Part shown: piece by piece, positions 48,136 to 56,742 of the stretch | How positions within the stretch are numbered: the first letter of the stretch is position 1 | Layout: every line of letters starts with the position of its first letter | Source of the DNA: Catellatospora tritici | GTDB taxonomy: Bacteria; Actinomycetota; Actinomycetes; Mycobacteriales; Micromonosporaceae | Assembly (NCBI RefSeq): GCF_019083965.1 | Contig: NZ_JAHRCY010000001.1 | Coordinates: 248,001 to 312,000 of the forward strand | DNA: 64,000 nucleotides | Reading direction: 5' to 3' | Made by a program: the position numbers and the translations under genes | Notes under the pieces: generated by a model | Told to the model about the DNA's origin: nothing | Database searches by the model: none | What the model saw: only the letters and a program-made list of their open reading frames with translations

Positions 48136-49211
48136 GACGCTCCGGTGATGGTCGCGCTGCCCAGCACGATGTCCCCGGCCGGGTCCGGCCGGTAGGCCAC
48201 GACGGCCTGACCGGCCGCGATGCCTCGCTCGGGCCGCCGCAGCCGTGCGCTCAGCGCGCCGCCGTCGACCTCCACCACCGCCGGGGCGGGGCGCCCGTGC
48301 GCGCGCAACTGCACCTCGCACTCGATCGGTCCGACCGGGACCGGGCCTGCTGTCCAGACTGTGCGAACACCGTCCACCTGCGACACCTCCAGTGACTCTG
48401 CGGGGCCGACGGTGACCGTGTTGCTGACCGGGGTGATCGACAGCACGTAGCGCGGCTTGCCGTCGGCGGCAGGCCGCCCCAGGGCGAGGCCCTTGCGCTG
48501 CCCGACGGTGTACGCGTACGCACCGTCGTGGCGCCCGAGCACCTCGCCGGTGGTCGAGTCGACGATGTCGCCGGGCTCACTGCCCAGGTGCTTACGCAGG
48601 AAGCCCTGGGTGTCGCCGTCGGCGATGAAGCAGATGTCGTGCGAGTCGGGCTTGTCGGCCACGGCCAGCCCGCGCGCGTGCGCCTCGGCCCGGACCTGCT
48701 CCTTGGTGGAGTCGCCCAGCGGGAAGATCGAGTGGTCGAGCTGCTCGCGGTTGAGCACCGCCAGCACGTACGACTGGTCCTTGGCGAGGTCGACGCTGCG
48801 GCGCAGCAGCCCGTCGGCGCCCAGTCGGGCGTGGTGCCCGGTGACCACCGCGTCGAAGCCGAGCGCCAGCGCCCGGTCCAGCACCGCCGCGAACTTGATC
48901 TTCTCGTTGCAGCGCAGACACGGATTGGGGGTACGGCCCGCCGCGTACTCGGCGACGAAGTCCTCGACCACGTCCTCGTGGAACCGCTCGGCCATGTCCC
49001 ATACGTAGAACGGGATGCCGATCACGTCGGCGGCACGGCGCGCGTCGCGGGAGTCCTCCAGCGTGCAGCAGCCACGCGCCCCGGTGCGATGGGCTGCGGC
49101 GTTCTTGGACAGCGCCAGGTGCACCCCGGTCACGTCATACCCGGCCGCCACCGCTCGGGCAGCAGCCACCGCCGAATCCACGCCACCCGACATAGCCGCC
49201 AATACCCGCAC
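48132..49211 (-). CDS. mnmA: tRNA-specific 2-thiouridylase
   Basis: 359 residues. Adds sulfur to the wobble uridine of Glu, Gln and Lys tRNAs. [20 protein letters not shown] holds the ATP PP-loop; the zinc/cysteine motifs are [19 protein letters not shown] and [14 protein letters not shown]; the catalytic cysteine lies in [11 protein letters not shown]. Start is GTG 49211 with a TAGGCT -10 seven bases upstream, supporting a leaderless message. The sulfur donor is likely the upstream cysteine desulfurase. Followed without gap by the MetE-like gene. Confidence 0.95.
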   Translation of the reverse strand: MRVLAAMSGGVDSAVAAARAVAAGYDVTGVHLALSKNAAAHRTGARGCCTLEDSRDARRAADVIGIPFYVWDMAERFHEDVVEDFVAEYAAGRTPNPCLRCNEKIKFAAVLDRALALGFDAVVTGHHARLGADGLLRRSVDLAKDQSYVLAVLNREQLDHSIFPLGDSTKEQVRAEAHARGLAVADKPDSHDICFIADGDTQGFLRKHLGSEPGDIVDSTTGEVLGRHDGAYAYTVGQRKGLALGRPAADGKPRYVLSITPVSNTVTVGPAESLEVSQVDGVRTVWTAGPVPVGPIECEVQLRAHGRPAPAVVEVDGGALSARLRRPERGIAAGQAVVAYRPDPAGDIVLGSATITGAS

Positions 49212-49218
49212 GCCGAAC

Positions 49219-49224
49219 AGCCTA
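49219..49224 (-). promoter_or_regulatory. -10-like TAGGCT of mnmA
   Basis: Minus-strand TAGGCT ending 7 bases before GTG 49211; same leaderless spacing as other genes in the window. Confidence 0.45.
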
Positions 49225-49247
49225 CCCGCCCACCCGAACCCCATTTC

Positions 49248-49294
49248 GGTTGATCATGAACCTATGGCACGGCTCGACGGCGTGTCGCCGCCAC
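49248..49294. repeat. Interspersed GATCATGAAC repeat, copy 4
   Basis: GGTTGATCATGAACCTATGG followed by CACGGCTCGACGGCGTGTCG. Oriented against copy 5, so the pair brackets the gap between mnmA and the cysteine desulfurase. Confidence 0.75.
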
Positions 49295-49374
49295 AGCCTC
49301 CTGTTGACCTTGCCCACAACCGCGCGCCCCGGCCATTGGCCGGGGCAAGTAGCTCGCCGTGGCCGACCCGTGCC

Positions 49375-49455
49375 GATCAGGACATGTGCACGCTACCGAT
49401 CAGGAACCTGTGCACAAGACACACCGACGAGCCGTGCCATAAGTTCATGATCGAC
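49375..49455. repeat. Interspersed GATCATGAAC repeat, copy 5 (inverted)
   Basis: Contains two short copies of GATCAGGAMC-GTGCAC followed by GACACACCGACGAGCCGTGC and CATAAGTTCATGATCGAC. It is the reverse orientation of copy 4; inverted copies about 80 bases apart could form a long imperfect hairpin. Confidence 0.75.
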
Positions 49456-49471
49456 CCGGAGAAGAAGGGGG

Positions 49472-50644
49472 TCAGCGGGGGGAGGGGGCGGCGCGGCGGG
49501 CGCGGTCGACGGCGGCGGGGAGGGCGGTGACGAGCTGGTCGATGTCGGCGCGGGAGCTGGTGTGGCCGAGGGTGAAGCGCAGGGACGAGCGGGCCGACAG
49601 CGGGTCGGCGCCCATCGCGAGCAGCACGTGGGACGGCTGGGCCACCCCGGCCGAGCAGGCCGAACCGGTGGAGACCGCGATGTCCTGGGCGTCGAGCAGC
49701 AGCAGCAAGGCGTCGCCTTCGCAGCCGGGGAAGCCGAAGTGGGCGTTGCCGGGCAGCCGGGCCGGGGCATCGGGGTCGTCGGGGCGCGGGCCGTTGAGGA
49801 CCGCGTCGGGCACGACGGACAGCACCCGCTCGACCAGTTCGTCCCGCAGTGCCGACAGCCGGTGGGCCTCCTGCTCCTGGTGTTTGACCGCGTGCTCGAC
49901 GGCGACCGCGAACGACACGATCGCGGGCACGTCCAGGGTGCCGGAGCGGACGTCGCGCTCCTGGCCGCCGCCGTGCATCAGCGGCGTGCACGGGACGTCG
50001 CGGCCGAGCAGCAGCGCACCCACGCCCTGTGGTCCGCCCAGCTTGTGGCCGGTGACGGTGAGCGAGGCGGCGCCGCTGGCGGCGAAGTCGACGGGCACGT
50101 GCCCGACGGCCTGGATGGCGTCGGTGTGCAGCGGCACCGCGTACGCGGCGGCGAGCCCGGCCAGCTCCGCGACCGGCTGCACGGTGCCGACCTCGTTGTT
50201 GGCCCACATCACGGTGACCAGCGCGACCGTGCCGTCCAGCGCCTCGGCGACGGCCTCGGACCGAACCCGGCCGGTGGCATCGACGGGCAGCCAGGTGACG
50301 TCGGCGCCCTCGTGGTCGGCCAGCCACTGCACGGTGTCGAGCACGGCGTGGTGCTCGACCGCGCTGGCCAGCACCCGGTTGCGGCCGCCGTCGCGGCGGG
50401 CCCAGTACATCCCTTTGACCGCGAGGTTGTCGCTCTCGGTGCCGCCACTGGTGAAGATCACTTCGGATGGCCGGGCACTGAGGACGGCGGCGATGCGCTC
50501 GCGCGACTCCTCCACCCGGCGGCGGGCATGGCGACCCGGGCCGTGCAACGACGACGCGTTGCCGACCTCGCGCGCCGTGGCGACGTAGGCGTCCAGCGCC
50601 TCGGGCAGCATCGGCGTGGTGGCTGCATGATCAAGGTAGGCCAT
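49472..50644 (-). CDS. iscS: Cysteine desulfurase (NifS/IscS type)
   Basis: 390 residues, PLP enzyme that makes alanine and a persulfide. PLP lysine in [17 protein letters not shown]; catalytic cysteine in [34 protein letters not shown] and [13 protein letters not shown] are standard. Group I type. Start ATG 50644 is the best match to the family. Downstream and in the same direction is mnmA, its likely sulfur acceptor. An upstream TAGGCT near 50653 may be its -10. Confidence 0.93.
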   Translation of the reverse strand: MAYLDHAATTPMLPEALDAYVATAREVGNASSLHGPGRHARRRVEESRERIAAVLSARPSEVIFTSGGTESDNLAVKGMYWARRDGGRNRVLASAVEHHAVLDTVQWLADHEGADVTWLPVDATGRVRSEAVAEALDGTVALVTVMWANNEVGTVQPVAELAGLAAAYAVPLHTDAIQAVGHVPVDFAASGAASLTVTGHKLGGPQGVGALLLGRDVPCTPLMHGGGQERDVRSGTLDVPAIVSFAVAVEHAVKHQEQEAHRLSALRDELVERVLSVVPDAVLNGPRPDDPDAPARLPGNAHFGFPGCEGDALLLLLDAQDIAVSTGSACSAGVAQPSHVLLAMGADPLSARSSLRFTLGHTSSRADIDQLVTALPAAVDRARRAAPSPR

Positions 50645-50769
50645 CTCGTCGCCAAGCCTAGCCGTACCGACCGTCCCGCGTACTCCTGGAGTGTGCTCCG
50701 TCGCGGGGGTGAAACGAGCGCGGGCCCGGTCGCCGAGATGCGGCGGCCGGGCCCGAAGCCGGATCACGT

Positions 50770-51726
50770 TCAGCGACGCTTGCGGATCTCCTCGGAGGCC
50801 TGCGGCACGACCGCGTTGAGGTCGCCCACGACCCCGAAGTCGGCCAGCTCGAAGATCGGCGCCTCGGTGTCCTTGTTTACCGCGACGATCGTCTTCGAGG
50901 TCTGCATACCGGCCCGGTGCTGGATGGCACCGGAGATGCCGACCGCGATGTAGAGCTGCGGCGACACCGTCTTGCCGGTCTGCCCGACCTGGAACGCGTG
51001 CGGGTAGAAGCCGGAGTCGGTGGCGGCGCGCGAGGCACCGACCGCCGCGCCGAGCAGGTCGGCCAGCTCCTCAATGATCTTGAAGTTCTCCGCCGAGGCG
51101 ACACCGCGCCCGCCGGAGACCACGATCGACGCCTCGGTCAGCTCCGGGCGGGCGCCCTTGGCCTCGGCGACCCGCTTGACCACGGTGGCCAGCGTGTCGC
51201 TCTTGGACAGCGAGACCTCGACCGCCTCGACCGCGGGGGATGCGGCCGCCGGGGTCGGCGTCAGCGAGTTCGGGCGTACGGTGACCAGCGGCAGACCCCG
51301 TGTCACCTTCGACTTCACGATGGTCGACCCGGCGAAGACCACCTGGGTCGCGGTGCCGTCGGCGGCGAGCTCCACCACGTCGGTGAGCAGGCCGTTGTCG
51401 AGCTTGACCGCGAGCCGACCGGCGATCTCCTTGCCCTCCTGGGTGGAGCCGATCAGCACGGCCGCCGGGGAGACCCGCTGCACCAGCTGCGCCAGCGCGG
51501 TGGCCTTCGGGGCCACCAGGTGCCCGTCGATCTCCTCGCTCTCGGCGGCGTAGATCTTCGTCGCGCCGTACTCGCCGAGCTTGTCGGCCAGCGCGGCGGC
51601 CGTGCCGGGCGCACCCAGCACCACCGCGGCGGGCTCGCCCAGCGAGCGCGCCAGGGTCAGCATCTCCAGCGTGACCTTCTTGACCGCCCCAGCGGCGGAC
51701 TCGACGACTACCAGAACCTCAGCCAT
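50770..51726 (-). CDS. etfA: Electron transfer flavoprotein alpha subunit
   Basis: 318 residues. Binds FAD and, with EtfB, accepts electrons from acyl-CoA dehydrogenases. The alpha-specific FAD segment is [37 protein letters not shown] and [20 protein letters not shown]. Starts 30 bases after etfB in the same operon. Confidence 0.95.
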   Translation of the reverse strand: MAEVLVVVESAAGAVKKVTLEMLTLARSLGEPAAVVLGAPGTAAALADKLGEYGATKIYAAESEEIDGHLVAPKATALAQLVQRVSPAAVLIGSTQEGKEIAGRLAVKLDNGLLTDVVELAADGTATQVVFAGSTIVKSKVTRGLPLVTVRPNSLTPTPAAASPAVEAVEVSLSKSDTLATVVKRVAEAKGARPELTEASIVVSGGRGVASAENFKIIEELADLLGAAVGASRAATDSGFYPHAFQVGQTGKTVSPQLYIAVGISGAIQHRAGMQTSKTIVAVNKDTEAPIFELADFGVVGDLNAVVPQASEEIRKRR

Positions 51727-51756
51727 GTCCGTCTGCTCTCTCTTCCTCTAGGCCGA

Positions 51757-52536
51757 TCAGACGAACTTCTCGGACGACAGGTAATCCACCAGCGCGACGC
51801 CGCCCTCACCACTGTCGGTGACCTTGACACCCGCGCTGCGGGCCGGGCGCTTGCTGTGCGACAGCACGGTGGTGGCCGCACCGGACCAGCCCACCTGGTC
51901 GGCGGAGACGCCGAGGTCGGCCAGCGACTTGGTGTCGACGGGCTTCTTCTTGGCCGCCATGATCCCCTTGAACGAGGGGTAGCGCGGCTCGTTGATGGTG
52001 TCCCACACGCTGACCACGGCGGGCGTGGCGGCGGTGACCACCTCGTAGCCCTCCTCGGTCTGGCGCTCGACGGTCAGCTGCGAGCCATCGACGGTGAGCT
52101 TGCGCGCGCCGGTCAGCGCCGCGAAGCCCAGCCGCTCGGCGAGCATGTGCGCCATGACCTGGCCGCGCGCGTCGGTCGCCTCCGCGCCGCAGATCACCAG
52201 GTCGGGCGAGAGGGTGCCGATGGCGGCGGCCAGCACGCGGCTGGTGGCCAGGTAGTCACTGCCCGGCAGGGCGTCGTCGAGCACGTGTACGGCACCGTCG
52301 GGGCCCATGGACAGCGCCTTGCGGATGGACTCGGTGGCCCGCTCCGGACCCATGGTCAGCACGGTCACCTCGCCGCCGTGCGCCTCCTGCAGCCGCAGCG
52401 CCTCCTCGATGGCGTACTCGTCCATCTCGTTGATGACGTTGTTGGCCGAGGCGCGGTCGACGCTGTTGTCGTCCGCGCGCAGGTTGCGCTCGGCGCCGGA
52501 GTCCGGCACCTGCTTCACAAGTACGACGATCTTCAT
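51757..52536 (-). CDS. etfB: Electron transfer flavoprotein beta subunit
   Basis: 259 residues. MKIVVLVKQVPDSGAERNLR at the start, the AMP-binding region GSDYLATSRVLAAAIGTLSP, and GQVMAHMLAERLGFAALTGA, VERQTEEGYEVVTAATPAVV are typical of EtfB. Start is ATG 52536; an in-frame ATG 13 codons upstream lacks family similarity. First gene of etfBA. A TTAC-N6-GTAA palindrome lies about 117 bases upstream. Confidence 0.94.
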   Translation of the reverse strand: MKIVVLVKQVPDSGAERNLRADDNSVDRASANNVINEMDEYAIEEALRLQEAHGGEVTVLTMGPERATESIRKALSMGPDGAVHVLDDALPGSDYLATSRVLAAAIGTLSPDLVICGAEATDARGQVMAHMLAERLGFAALTGARKLTVDGSQLTVERQTEEGYEVVTAATPAVVSVWDTINEPRYPSFKGIMAAKKKPVDTKSLADLGVSADQVGWSGAATTVLSHSKRPARSAGVKVTDSGEGGVALVDYLSSEKFV

Positions 52537-52652
52537 CGCGCTCTGACGACCCTCCTGAGTTGAACGGACGTTCATGCCCTCGCCGCAGCCTGTCCCCTCC
52601 AGAGCCGACGGTCAAGCTCGACCGGCTGTGACTTTTTGCGGGCCAGGCAAGG

Positions 52653-52666
52653 TTACCAGTGAGTAA
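52653..52666. promoter_or_regulatory. TTAC-N6-GTAA palindrome upstream of etfBA
   Basis: TTACCAGTGAGTAA, whose complement reads TTACTCACTGGTAA, 117-130 bases before the etfB start, with an adjacent ACTAACTT half-site. Symmetry and half-sites resemble TetR-family fatty-acid or acyl-CoA regulators, which would suit an Etf operon; the regulator is not in the window. Confidence 0.35.
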
Positions 52667-52775
52667 GTTAGTGATTTCCACCCCGTGGACCCAGCAAACG
52701 CTCACCTATAGTGACCGACTTCACCCTGTCATACCGACAATCCCGTACAGTCGGGGTGAGCAGGAGGTGTCAGAC

Positions 52776-52967
52776 ATGGCATTGCAAACCACACCTCTGT
52801 CGGGCAACGCACCCGTTGACGCGTGCGACGCCGCCCCGACCGCCGTCGCGGAGCACCACCGCCGTCCGGCTCCCGACGACCACCTCTGCACCTGCGGCCA
52901 GCTGCGCGACGACTGCGTACGCGACACCATCCGCACCCTCTGGAACCTCCCCACCCACACCCGCTGA
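52776..52967 (+). CDS. Small Cys/His-rich protein, 63 residues
   Basis: Start ATG 52776 has AGGAGGTG 8 bases upstream, among the strongest ribosome sites in the window. The C-terminal half reads EHHRRPAPDDHLCTCGQLRD, DCVRDTIRTLWNLPTHTR, with cysteines at 17, 38, 40 and 47 and histidines at 27, 28 and 36: a CxCx6C plus His arrangement that could bind zinc. No family recognised. It is divergent from etfB and followed by the second GTGCAGTTTCGGGG repeat. Confidence 0.65.
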   Translation: MALQTTPLSGNAPVDACDAAPTAVAEHHRRPAPDDHLCTCGQLRDDCVRDTIRTLWNLPTHTR

Positions 52968-53045
52968 CCACGCCCGCACGGCGTCGAGCGCACGCACCCG
53001 CGGCCCGCCGCACGCGCGTGTCGAGGGGCGCGTGCGTGTCGAGGG

Positions 53046-53105
53046 GCAGTTTCGGGGAAAGTGCACGAATCCGGGCCAAGATTCGCGCAGTTTCCCCGAA
53101 ACTGC
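53046..53105. repeat. GCAGTTTCGGGGAAA inverted repeat, copy 2
   Basis: Arms of 25 bases (53046-53070 and 53081-53105) match with about three mismatches, closely related to the unit at 27154-27217. It lies between convergent genes (small Cys protein and GNAT) and may terminate both. Confidence 0.8.
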
Positions 53106-53120
53106 AGTCACCACCTGCCG

Positions 53121-53972
53121 CTACGCGGCGGGCGCGGCGGGCCCGACCGGTGCGGCGGGTGCGGCGGCGTCCGTCGGTGGGGACCAGACGTAGGGCGTCG
53201 TGGTGGTGATGGAGATCAGGCCGAGCCGGTTGAGGATGGGGCGGCTGTCCGGCGACGCGTCCACCTGCAGGTACGAGTACCCGCGCTCGATCGCCCGGAT
53301 CGCCCGGTACGCCACCAGCGCCTTGTAGATGCCGCGCCCGCGCCACTGCGCCAGCGTCGACCCGCCCCACAGTCCGGCGAAGTCGGTGCCGGGCACGTAC
53401 CGGATCCAGCCCGCGCTGACGACCTCGCCACCCGCCTCGGCCACCACGACGGTCACCGAGTCCGGATCGGCGGCGATCTCCTTCTCCAGGCCCTCGGCCA
53501 GCCACAGGCGGCCCTCGTTCCAGACCGCCTCCTCCATCGCCGCGATGCGGTCGAGGTCGGCGCGGGAGTTGACTTCACGCAGGGTGACGCCCTCGGGCAG
53601 CACCGGCGGCTGGGCCAGCGGCGCGGCGAGGCCGATCACCACGGTCTCCGGCTCCTCGGGCTCGAATCCTGCCGCCACGAGCCGTTCGGACAGGTCGGCG
53701 GGCAGGTCATGGCCGTGCAGCTTCCATTCGACCCGCTCGCCGCGGGCGGCGAAGTAGTCGCGCTGCCGGGCGATGAGCGCGTCGAGTTCGGCGCTGTCGA
53801 GACCGGATACGTCGCGGTAGGTGACGAAGCCGCCGTGGTCGAACCCGACCATGCGGGTCACCGGACCGTCGTGTTCGACGGTCACTCCGGCGGGCAGGAT
53901 GGGGGGCACGTGGGCGCGCAGTTGTGCGTCATACGCCACGAGCAGGGCGTCTGGGTCAAGATGCTCAGTCAT
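53121..53972 (-). CDS. GNAT-family N-acetyltransferase
   Basis: 283 residues. N-terminal extra domain (MTEHLDPDALLVAYDAQLRA) and a C-terminal GNAT domain with VTLREVNSRADLDRIAAMEE, FAGLWGGSTLAQWRGRGIYK and SYLQVDASPDSRPILNRLGL. Substrate unknown. A TAGTAT -10 eight bases before ATG 53972 suggests a leaderless message and overlaps the promoter of the divergent DUF202 gene. Confidence 0.85.
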   Translation of the reverse strand: MTEHLDPDALLVAYDAQLRAHVPPILPAGVTVEHDGPVTRMVGFDHGGFVTYRDVSGLDSAELDALIARQRDYFAARGERVEWKLHGHDLPADLSERLVAAGFEPEEPETVVIGLAAPLAQPPVLPEGVTLREVNSRADLDRIAAMEEAVWNEGRLWLAEGLEKEIAADPDSVTVVVAEAGGEVVSAGWIRYVPGTDFAGLWGGSTLAQWRGRGIYKALVAYRAIRAIERGYSYLQVDASPDSRPILNRLGLISITTTTPYVWSPPTDAAAPAAPVGPAAPAA

Positions 53973-53979
53973 CGCCCGC

Positions 53980-53986
53980 GATACTA
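53980..53986. promoter_or_regulatory. Shared -10 for divergent GNAT and DUF202 genes
   Basis: The minus strand reads TAGTAT ending 8 bases before GNAT ATG 53972; the plus strand reads GATACT ending 6 bases before GTG 53992. The two hexamers overlap on the same base pairs, so one bidirectional -10 could serve two leaderless genes only 19 bases apart. Confidence 0.5.
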
Positions 53987-53991
53987 AGAAG

Positions 53992-54387
53992 GTGCTGGCT
54001 AGGGTACGCAACTGGTTTGATCCGCGGGAAGTACGCGAAGTGGGGACAACCCCCGACTATCGCTTCTCCCTCGCCAACGAGCGAACCTTCCTGGCCTGGA
54101 TCCGCACCGGGCTGGCCCTGATCGGCGGCGGCCTGGCCGTGGCCCAGTTCCTGCCCCCGCTGGCCGTCCCGCACATGACCAAGGTGCTGGGCGTCGTGAT
54201 GATCGTCGTCGGCGCCGGCTGCGCGCTGCGCGCGATCGACCACTGGATCCGCTGCGAGATCGCCATGCGCACCGGACGGCCGCTGCCGCCGTCCCGCTTC
54301 CCGGCCATCCTGGCGGTGCTCGTCGCCCTCGGCTCACTGGCGCTGCTGGCCGAGGTGCTGATCGACGTCGTCTTCAAACGCGGATGA
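53992..54387 (+). CDS. DUF202/YidH-type membrane protein
   Basis: 131 residues. The segment VGTTPDYRFSLANERTFLAW is the diagnostic start of YidH/DUF202 proteins; three hydrophobic helices follow (GLALIGGGLAVAQFLPPLAV, VLGVVMIVVGAGCALRAI, AILAVLVALGSLALLAEVLI). GTG 53992 follows a GATACT -10. It pairs with the next DUF202-like gene, a common two-gene arrangement; function unknown. Confidence 0.85.
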   Translation: MLARVRNWFDPREVREVGTTPDYRFSLANERTFLAWIRTGLALIGGGLAVAQFLPPLAVPHMTKVLGVVMIVVGAGCALRAIDHWIRCEIAMRTGRPLPPSRFPAILAVLVALGSLALLAEVLIDVVFKRG

Positions 54388-54436
54388 GCGGGTTCGCGCC
54401 GCCGCGCGCACGCGCCGTACGACGCCGGGCCGCCGC

Positions 54437-54811
54437 GTGAGCGCCGGGCCGAGCGACCCCGGCGCCCAGCCGGGCGGCTCCGAGTCCCAGCCGGGCGACT
54501 CCGAGTCCCAGCCGGGCGACCCCGGAGCCCAGGCCGAGCGGACCCGCCTGGCCTGGCGACGGACCGCGCTGGCGGCAACGGTGTGCGCGCTGCTGCTGGT
54601 GCGGCTGAGCGTGGCCCGGGGGCTGGACGCCGCCGGGGCGGTGGGCCTGTCGCTGACCGCGCTGGTCTGGCTGGCGCTGCTGTGGGTGACGCAGCGGCGC
54701 ATCCGGGCGATGGGAGTGCCGGACCCGGCCGGGGTCGGTCGGGCGCTCACCGCGGTCGCGCTGTCGTGTCTCGGATTGGGTCTGCTCGGGGTACTGCTCA
54801 TCCTCGCGTGA
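54437..54811 (+). CDS. Short DUF202-like membrane protein with repeat tail
   Basis: 124 residues. The N terminus is low-complexity Ser/Gly/Pro/Asp and encoded by three 21-base repeats; the rest (RTRLAWRRTALAATVCALLL, then LTALVWLALLWVTQRRIRAM and ALSCLGLGLLGVLLILA) has three helices of the DUF202 partner type. GTG 54437 is the likely start. It follows the preceding DUF202 gene by 49 bases and is followed closely by another membrane protein gene. Confidence 0.75.
   Translation: MSAGPSDPGAQPGGSESQPGDSESQPGDPGAQAERTRLAWRRTALAATVCALLLVRLSVARGLDAAGAVGLSLTALVWLALLWVTQRRIRAMGVPDPAGVGRALTAVALSCLGLGLLGVLLILA
54465..54527. repeat. 21-base in-frame tandem repeat, three copies
   Basis: CCCAGCCGGGCGACTCCGAGT repeated with 1-3 mismatches, encoding about three copies of QPGDSES. 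It can change the tail length without a frameshift. Confidence 0.9.
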
Positions 54812-54816
54812 GGCTC

Positions 54817-54822
54817 TAATCT
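54817..54822 (+). promoter_or_regulatory. -10-like TAATCT
   Basis: TAATCT ends 7 bases before GTG 54830, the same leaderless spacing as at other genes in the window. Confidence 0.4.
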
Positions 54823-54829
54823 CTACGCC

Positions 54830-55228
54830 GTGACGCGTATTTGGCTCTTCCTATTCCTTGCCGAGATCGCGCTGACGGTGGCGGCACTGATCAGCTGCCT
54901 GTCCGCCGAGGAGGGCCAGATCAGGGCCCTGTCGCGCGGCATCTGGGTCGTCATCATCCTGCTGTTCTCACCGATCGGCGCGATCGCCTGGTTCGTCGCC
55001 GGGCGCGAGCCGCAGCCGCGCCCCGGCACCTGGCGCCAGGGCAGCGGCTTCCCGGAGTACGAGCGGCCGCGTCAGGTCGCCCCCGACGACGACCCGGAGT
55101 TCCTGCGCCGCCTGGCCAAGGAGCAGAAGCAGACCGCCGACGCCGACCGCGAGCTGCTCAGCAAGTGGGAGCTGGACCTGCGCCGCCGCGAGGACGAGCT
55201 CCGCAAGCGCGAGAACCCCGACGGCTGA
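54830..55228 (+). CDS. PLDc_N-type membrane protein with charged tail
   Basis: 132 residues. Two N-terminal helices (LFLFLAEIALTVAALISCLS, GIWVVIILLFSPIGAIAWFV) of the phospholipase D nuclease N-terminal-like (PLDc_N) group, then a linker and a strongly charged, probably coiled tail (EFLRRLAKEQKQTADADREL, LSKWELDLRRREDELRKREN). No phospholipase catalytic domain is present. GTG 54830 start; probably leaderless. Likely in one unit with the two DUF202 genes, or a neighbour of them. Confidence 0.7.
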   Translation: MTRIWLFLFLAEIALTVAALISCLSAEEGQIRALSRGIWVVIILLFSPIGAIAWFVAGREPQPRPGTWRQGSGFPEYERPRQVAPDDDPEFLRRLAKEQKQTADADRELLSKWELDLRRREDELRKRENPDG

Positions 55229-55234
55229 GCTTAT

Positions 55235-55354
55235 GGCGCCCGCCTTCGCGGGCGCGGCGATCGGCCCTGCTGCTGGCGCCCGCCTCCGCGGGCGCGGCGA
55301 TCGGCTCTACTGTTTGCGCCCGCCTCCGCGGGCGCGGCGATCGGCCTTTGAAGC
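55235..55354. repeat. 40-base tandem repeats carrying hairpins
   Basis: Three copies of about 40 bases (GGCGCCCGCCTCCGCGGGCG within each) at 55235, 55275 and 55315. Each forms a CGCCCGC...GCGGGCG hairpin. They lie in the gap between convergent genes, with a further 14-base inverted pair at about 55353-55366 and 55405-55421. Confidence 0.85.
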
Positions 55355-55431
55355 CGACCGCATCGGCGCGTCGCTACATCGCTGCGCGATGCCACGCTCC
55401 TTTACCGATGCGGTCGACGGCCGATCGCGGG

Positions 55432-56742
55432 TCAGGCGCCCAGCACCCGGTCCAGGTAGTCGTTGGCGAAGACCCGGTGGGGGTCCAGCTTGTCGCGGAC
55501 GGCCTGGAAGTCGCCGAAGCGGGGGTACGACGCCGACAGGCTCTCCGCGTGCTGGGTGTGCATCTTGCCCCAGTGCGGCCGTCCGCCGTGCGCCCGGAAG
55601 ATCTGCTCGGCGTAGGTGAAGTACAGGCCGGGGTCCTCTTTGTAGTAACGGTGGATCGCGACGTAGCCGGTGTCGCGGCCGTGCGCGGTGGACAGCCACA
55701 GGTCGTCGGGGGCCGCCGCGCGCACCTCCACCGGGAACGAGATCTTCCAGTTGTTCTGGTTGATCAGGCGGTCCAGCGCCCGCAGCACGTCGGGGACTTC
55801 CTCGCGGGGCAGCGCGTACTCCATCTCCCGGAAGCGCACCTCCCGCTTGGTGGTGAACACGCCGGTGGAGACGTCGGTGAACTCGCGGTTGTTGGTGAGC
55901 TTCTGCGCCAGCCGGTTCACCGGCGGGATCAGCCCCGGCACGGCCTTGCCCAGGCCGCAGACCACCGAGAACAGTTTGTTCGACATGAAGTCGTCGTCGA
56001 CCCAGCGCTTGAACGAGCCCAGCGGCGCGCTCGGGGCGTCCATCGGCAGCCGGGTGTTGGTCTTGGTCAGCGCCGTGGTGGTGTGCGGGAACCAGTAGAA
56101 CTCGAAGTGGTCGGGGCCGGTGGCCCGCTCCTCCCACGCGTTCAGCACCGCCGCCAGCGGCTCCGGCTTCTCCACCGCGTGCAGCTTGAACGCGGGCACG
56201 CACTGGACCGTCACGTCGACCAGCACGCCGAGCGCGCCCAGGCCCAGCCGGGCGGCGTCGAGCAGGTCGGCGTTGTTCTCCTCGTCGATGACGAGCAGGC
56301 CGCCGTCGGCGGTGGCCAGGGTGACGCCGGTGATCTGGGTGGCCAGGCCACCGAAGGCGGCGCCGGTGCCGTGGGTGCCGGTCGAGGTGGCGCCCGCGAT
56401 GGTCTGCGCGTCGATGTCACCCATGTTCTGCAGCGCCAGGCCGTACGGGGCGAGCAGTTCGGGCAGGCGGTAGAGGTGGGTGCCCGCCGCCAGGGTGACC
56501 CGCGCGCGGTCGGTGTCGACCTTGACGATGCCCTGGAGATTGCGCAGGTCGAGCTGTACGCCCGGCGCCAGCGCGATCCCGGTGAAGCTGTGCCCGGCGC
56601 CGATCGGCTTGACCCGCAGGCCCTCGGCGCGCGCGGCGGCGATCGCCTGCACGACCTCGTCCGGGCTGCCCGGGTACGCCACCCGGGCCGGGGTCACGCT
56701 CTCGACCCGCCCCCAGTTGCGCCACACCTTGTCGTTGCTCAC
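55432..56742 (-). CDS. D-arabinono-1,4-lactone/L-gulonolactone oxidase-like FAD enzyme
   Basis: 436 residues of the VAO flavoprotein fold. The FAD domain has VKPIGAGHSFTGIALAPGVQ, whose His51 is the usual covalent-FAD residue, and PLYRLPELLAPYGLALQNMG; the C-terminal ALO domain has RPHWGKMHTQHAESLSASY. Oxidises an aldonolactone or alditol with O2. GTG 56742 overlaps the stop of the upstream aldolase-like gene (GTGA). Third gene of the transporter-aldolase-oxidase operon. Confidence 0.88.
   Translation of the reverse strand: MSNDKVWRNWGRVESVTPARVAYPGSPDEVVQAIAAARAEGLRVKPIGAGHSFTGIALAPGVQLDLRNLQGIVKVDTDRARVTLAAGTHLYRLPELLAPYGLALQNMGDIDAQTIAGATSTGTHGTGAAFGGLATQITGVTLATADGGLLVIDEENNADLLDAARLGLGALGVLVDVTVQCVPAFKLHAVEKPEPLAAVLNAWEERATGPDHFEFYWFPHTTTALTKTNTRLPMDAPSAPLGSFKRWVDDDFMSNKLFSVVCGLGKAVPGLIPPVNRLAQKLTNNREFTDVSTGVFTTKREVRFREMEYALPREEVPDVLRALDRLINQNNWKISFPVEVRAAAPDDLWLSTAHGRDTGYVAIHRYYKEDPGLYFTYAEQIFRAHGGRPHWGKMHTQHAESLSASYPRFGDFQAVRDKLDPHRVFANDYLDRVLGA

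Noticed and set aside
56211..56420. Short frames within the oxidase gene
   Set aside because: Shadows of the oxidase in other frames.
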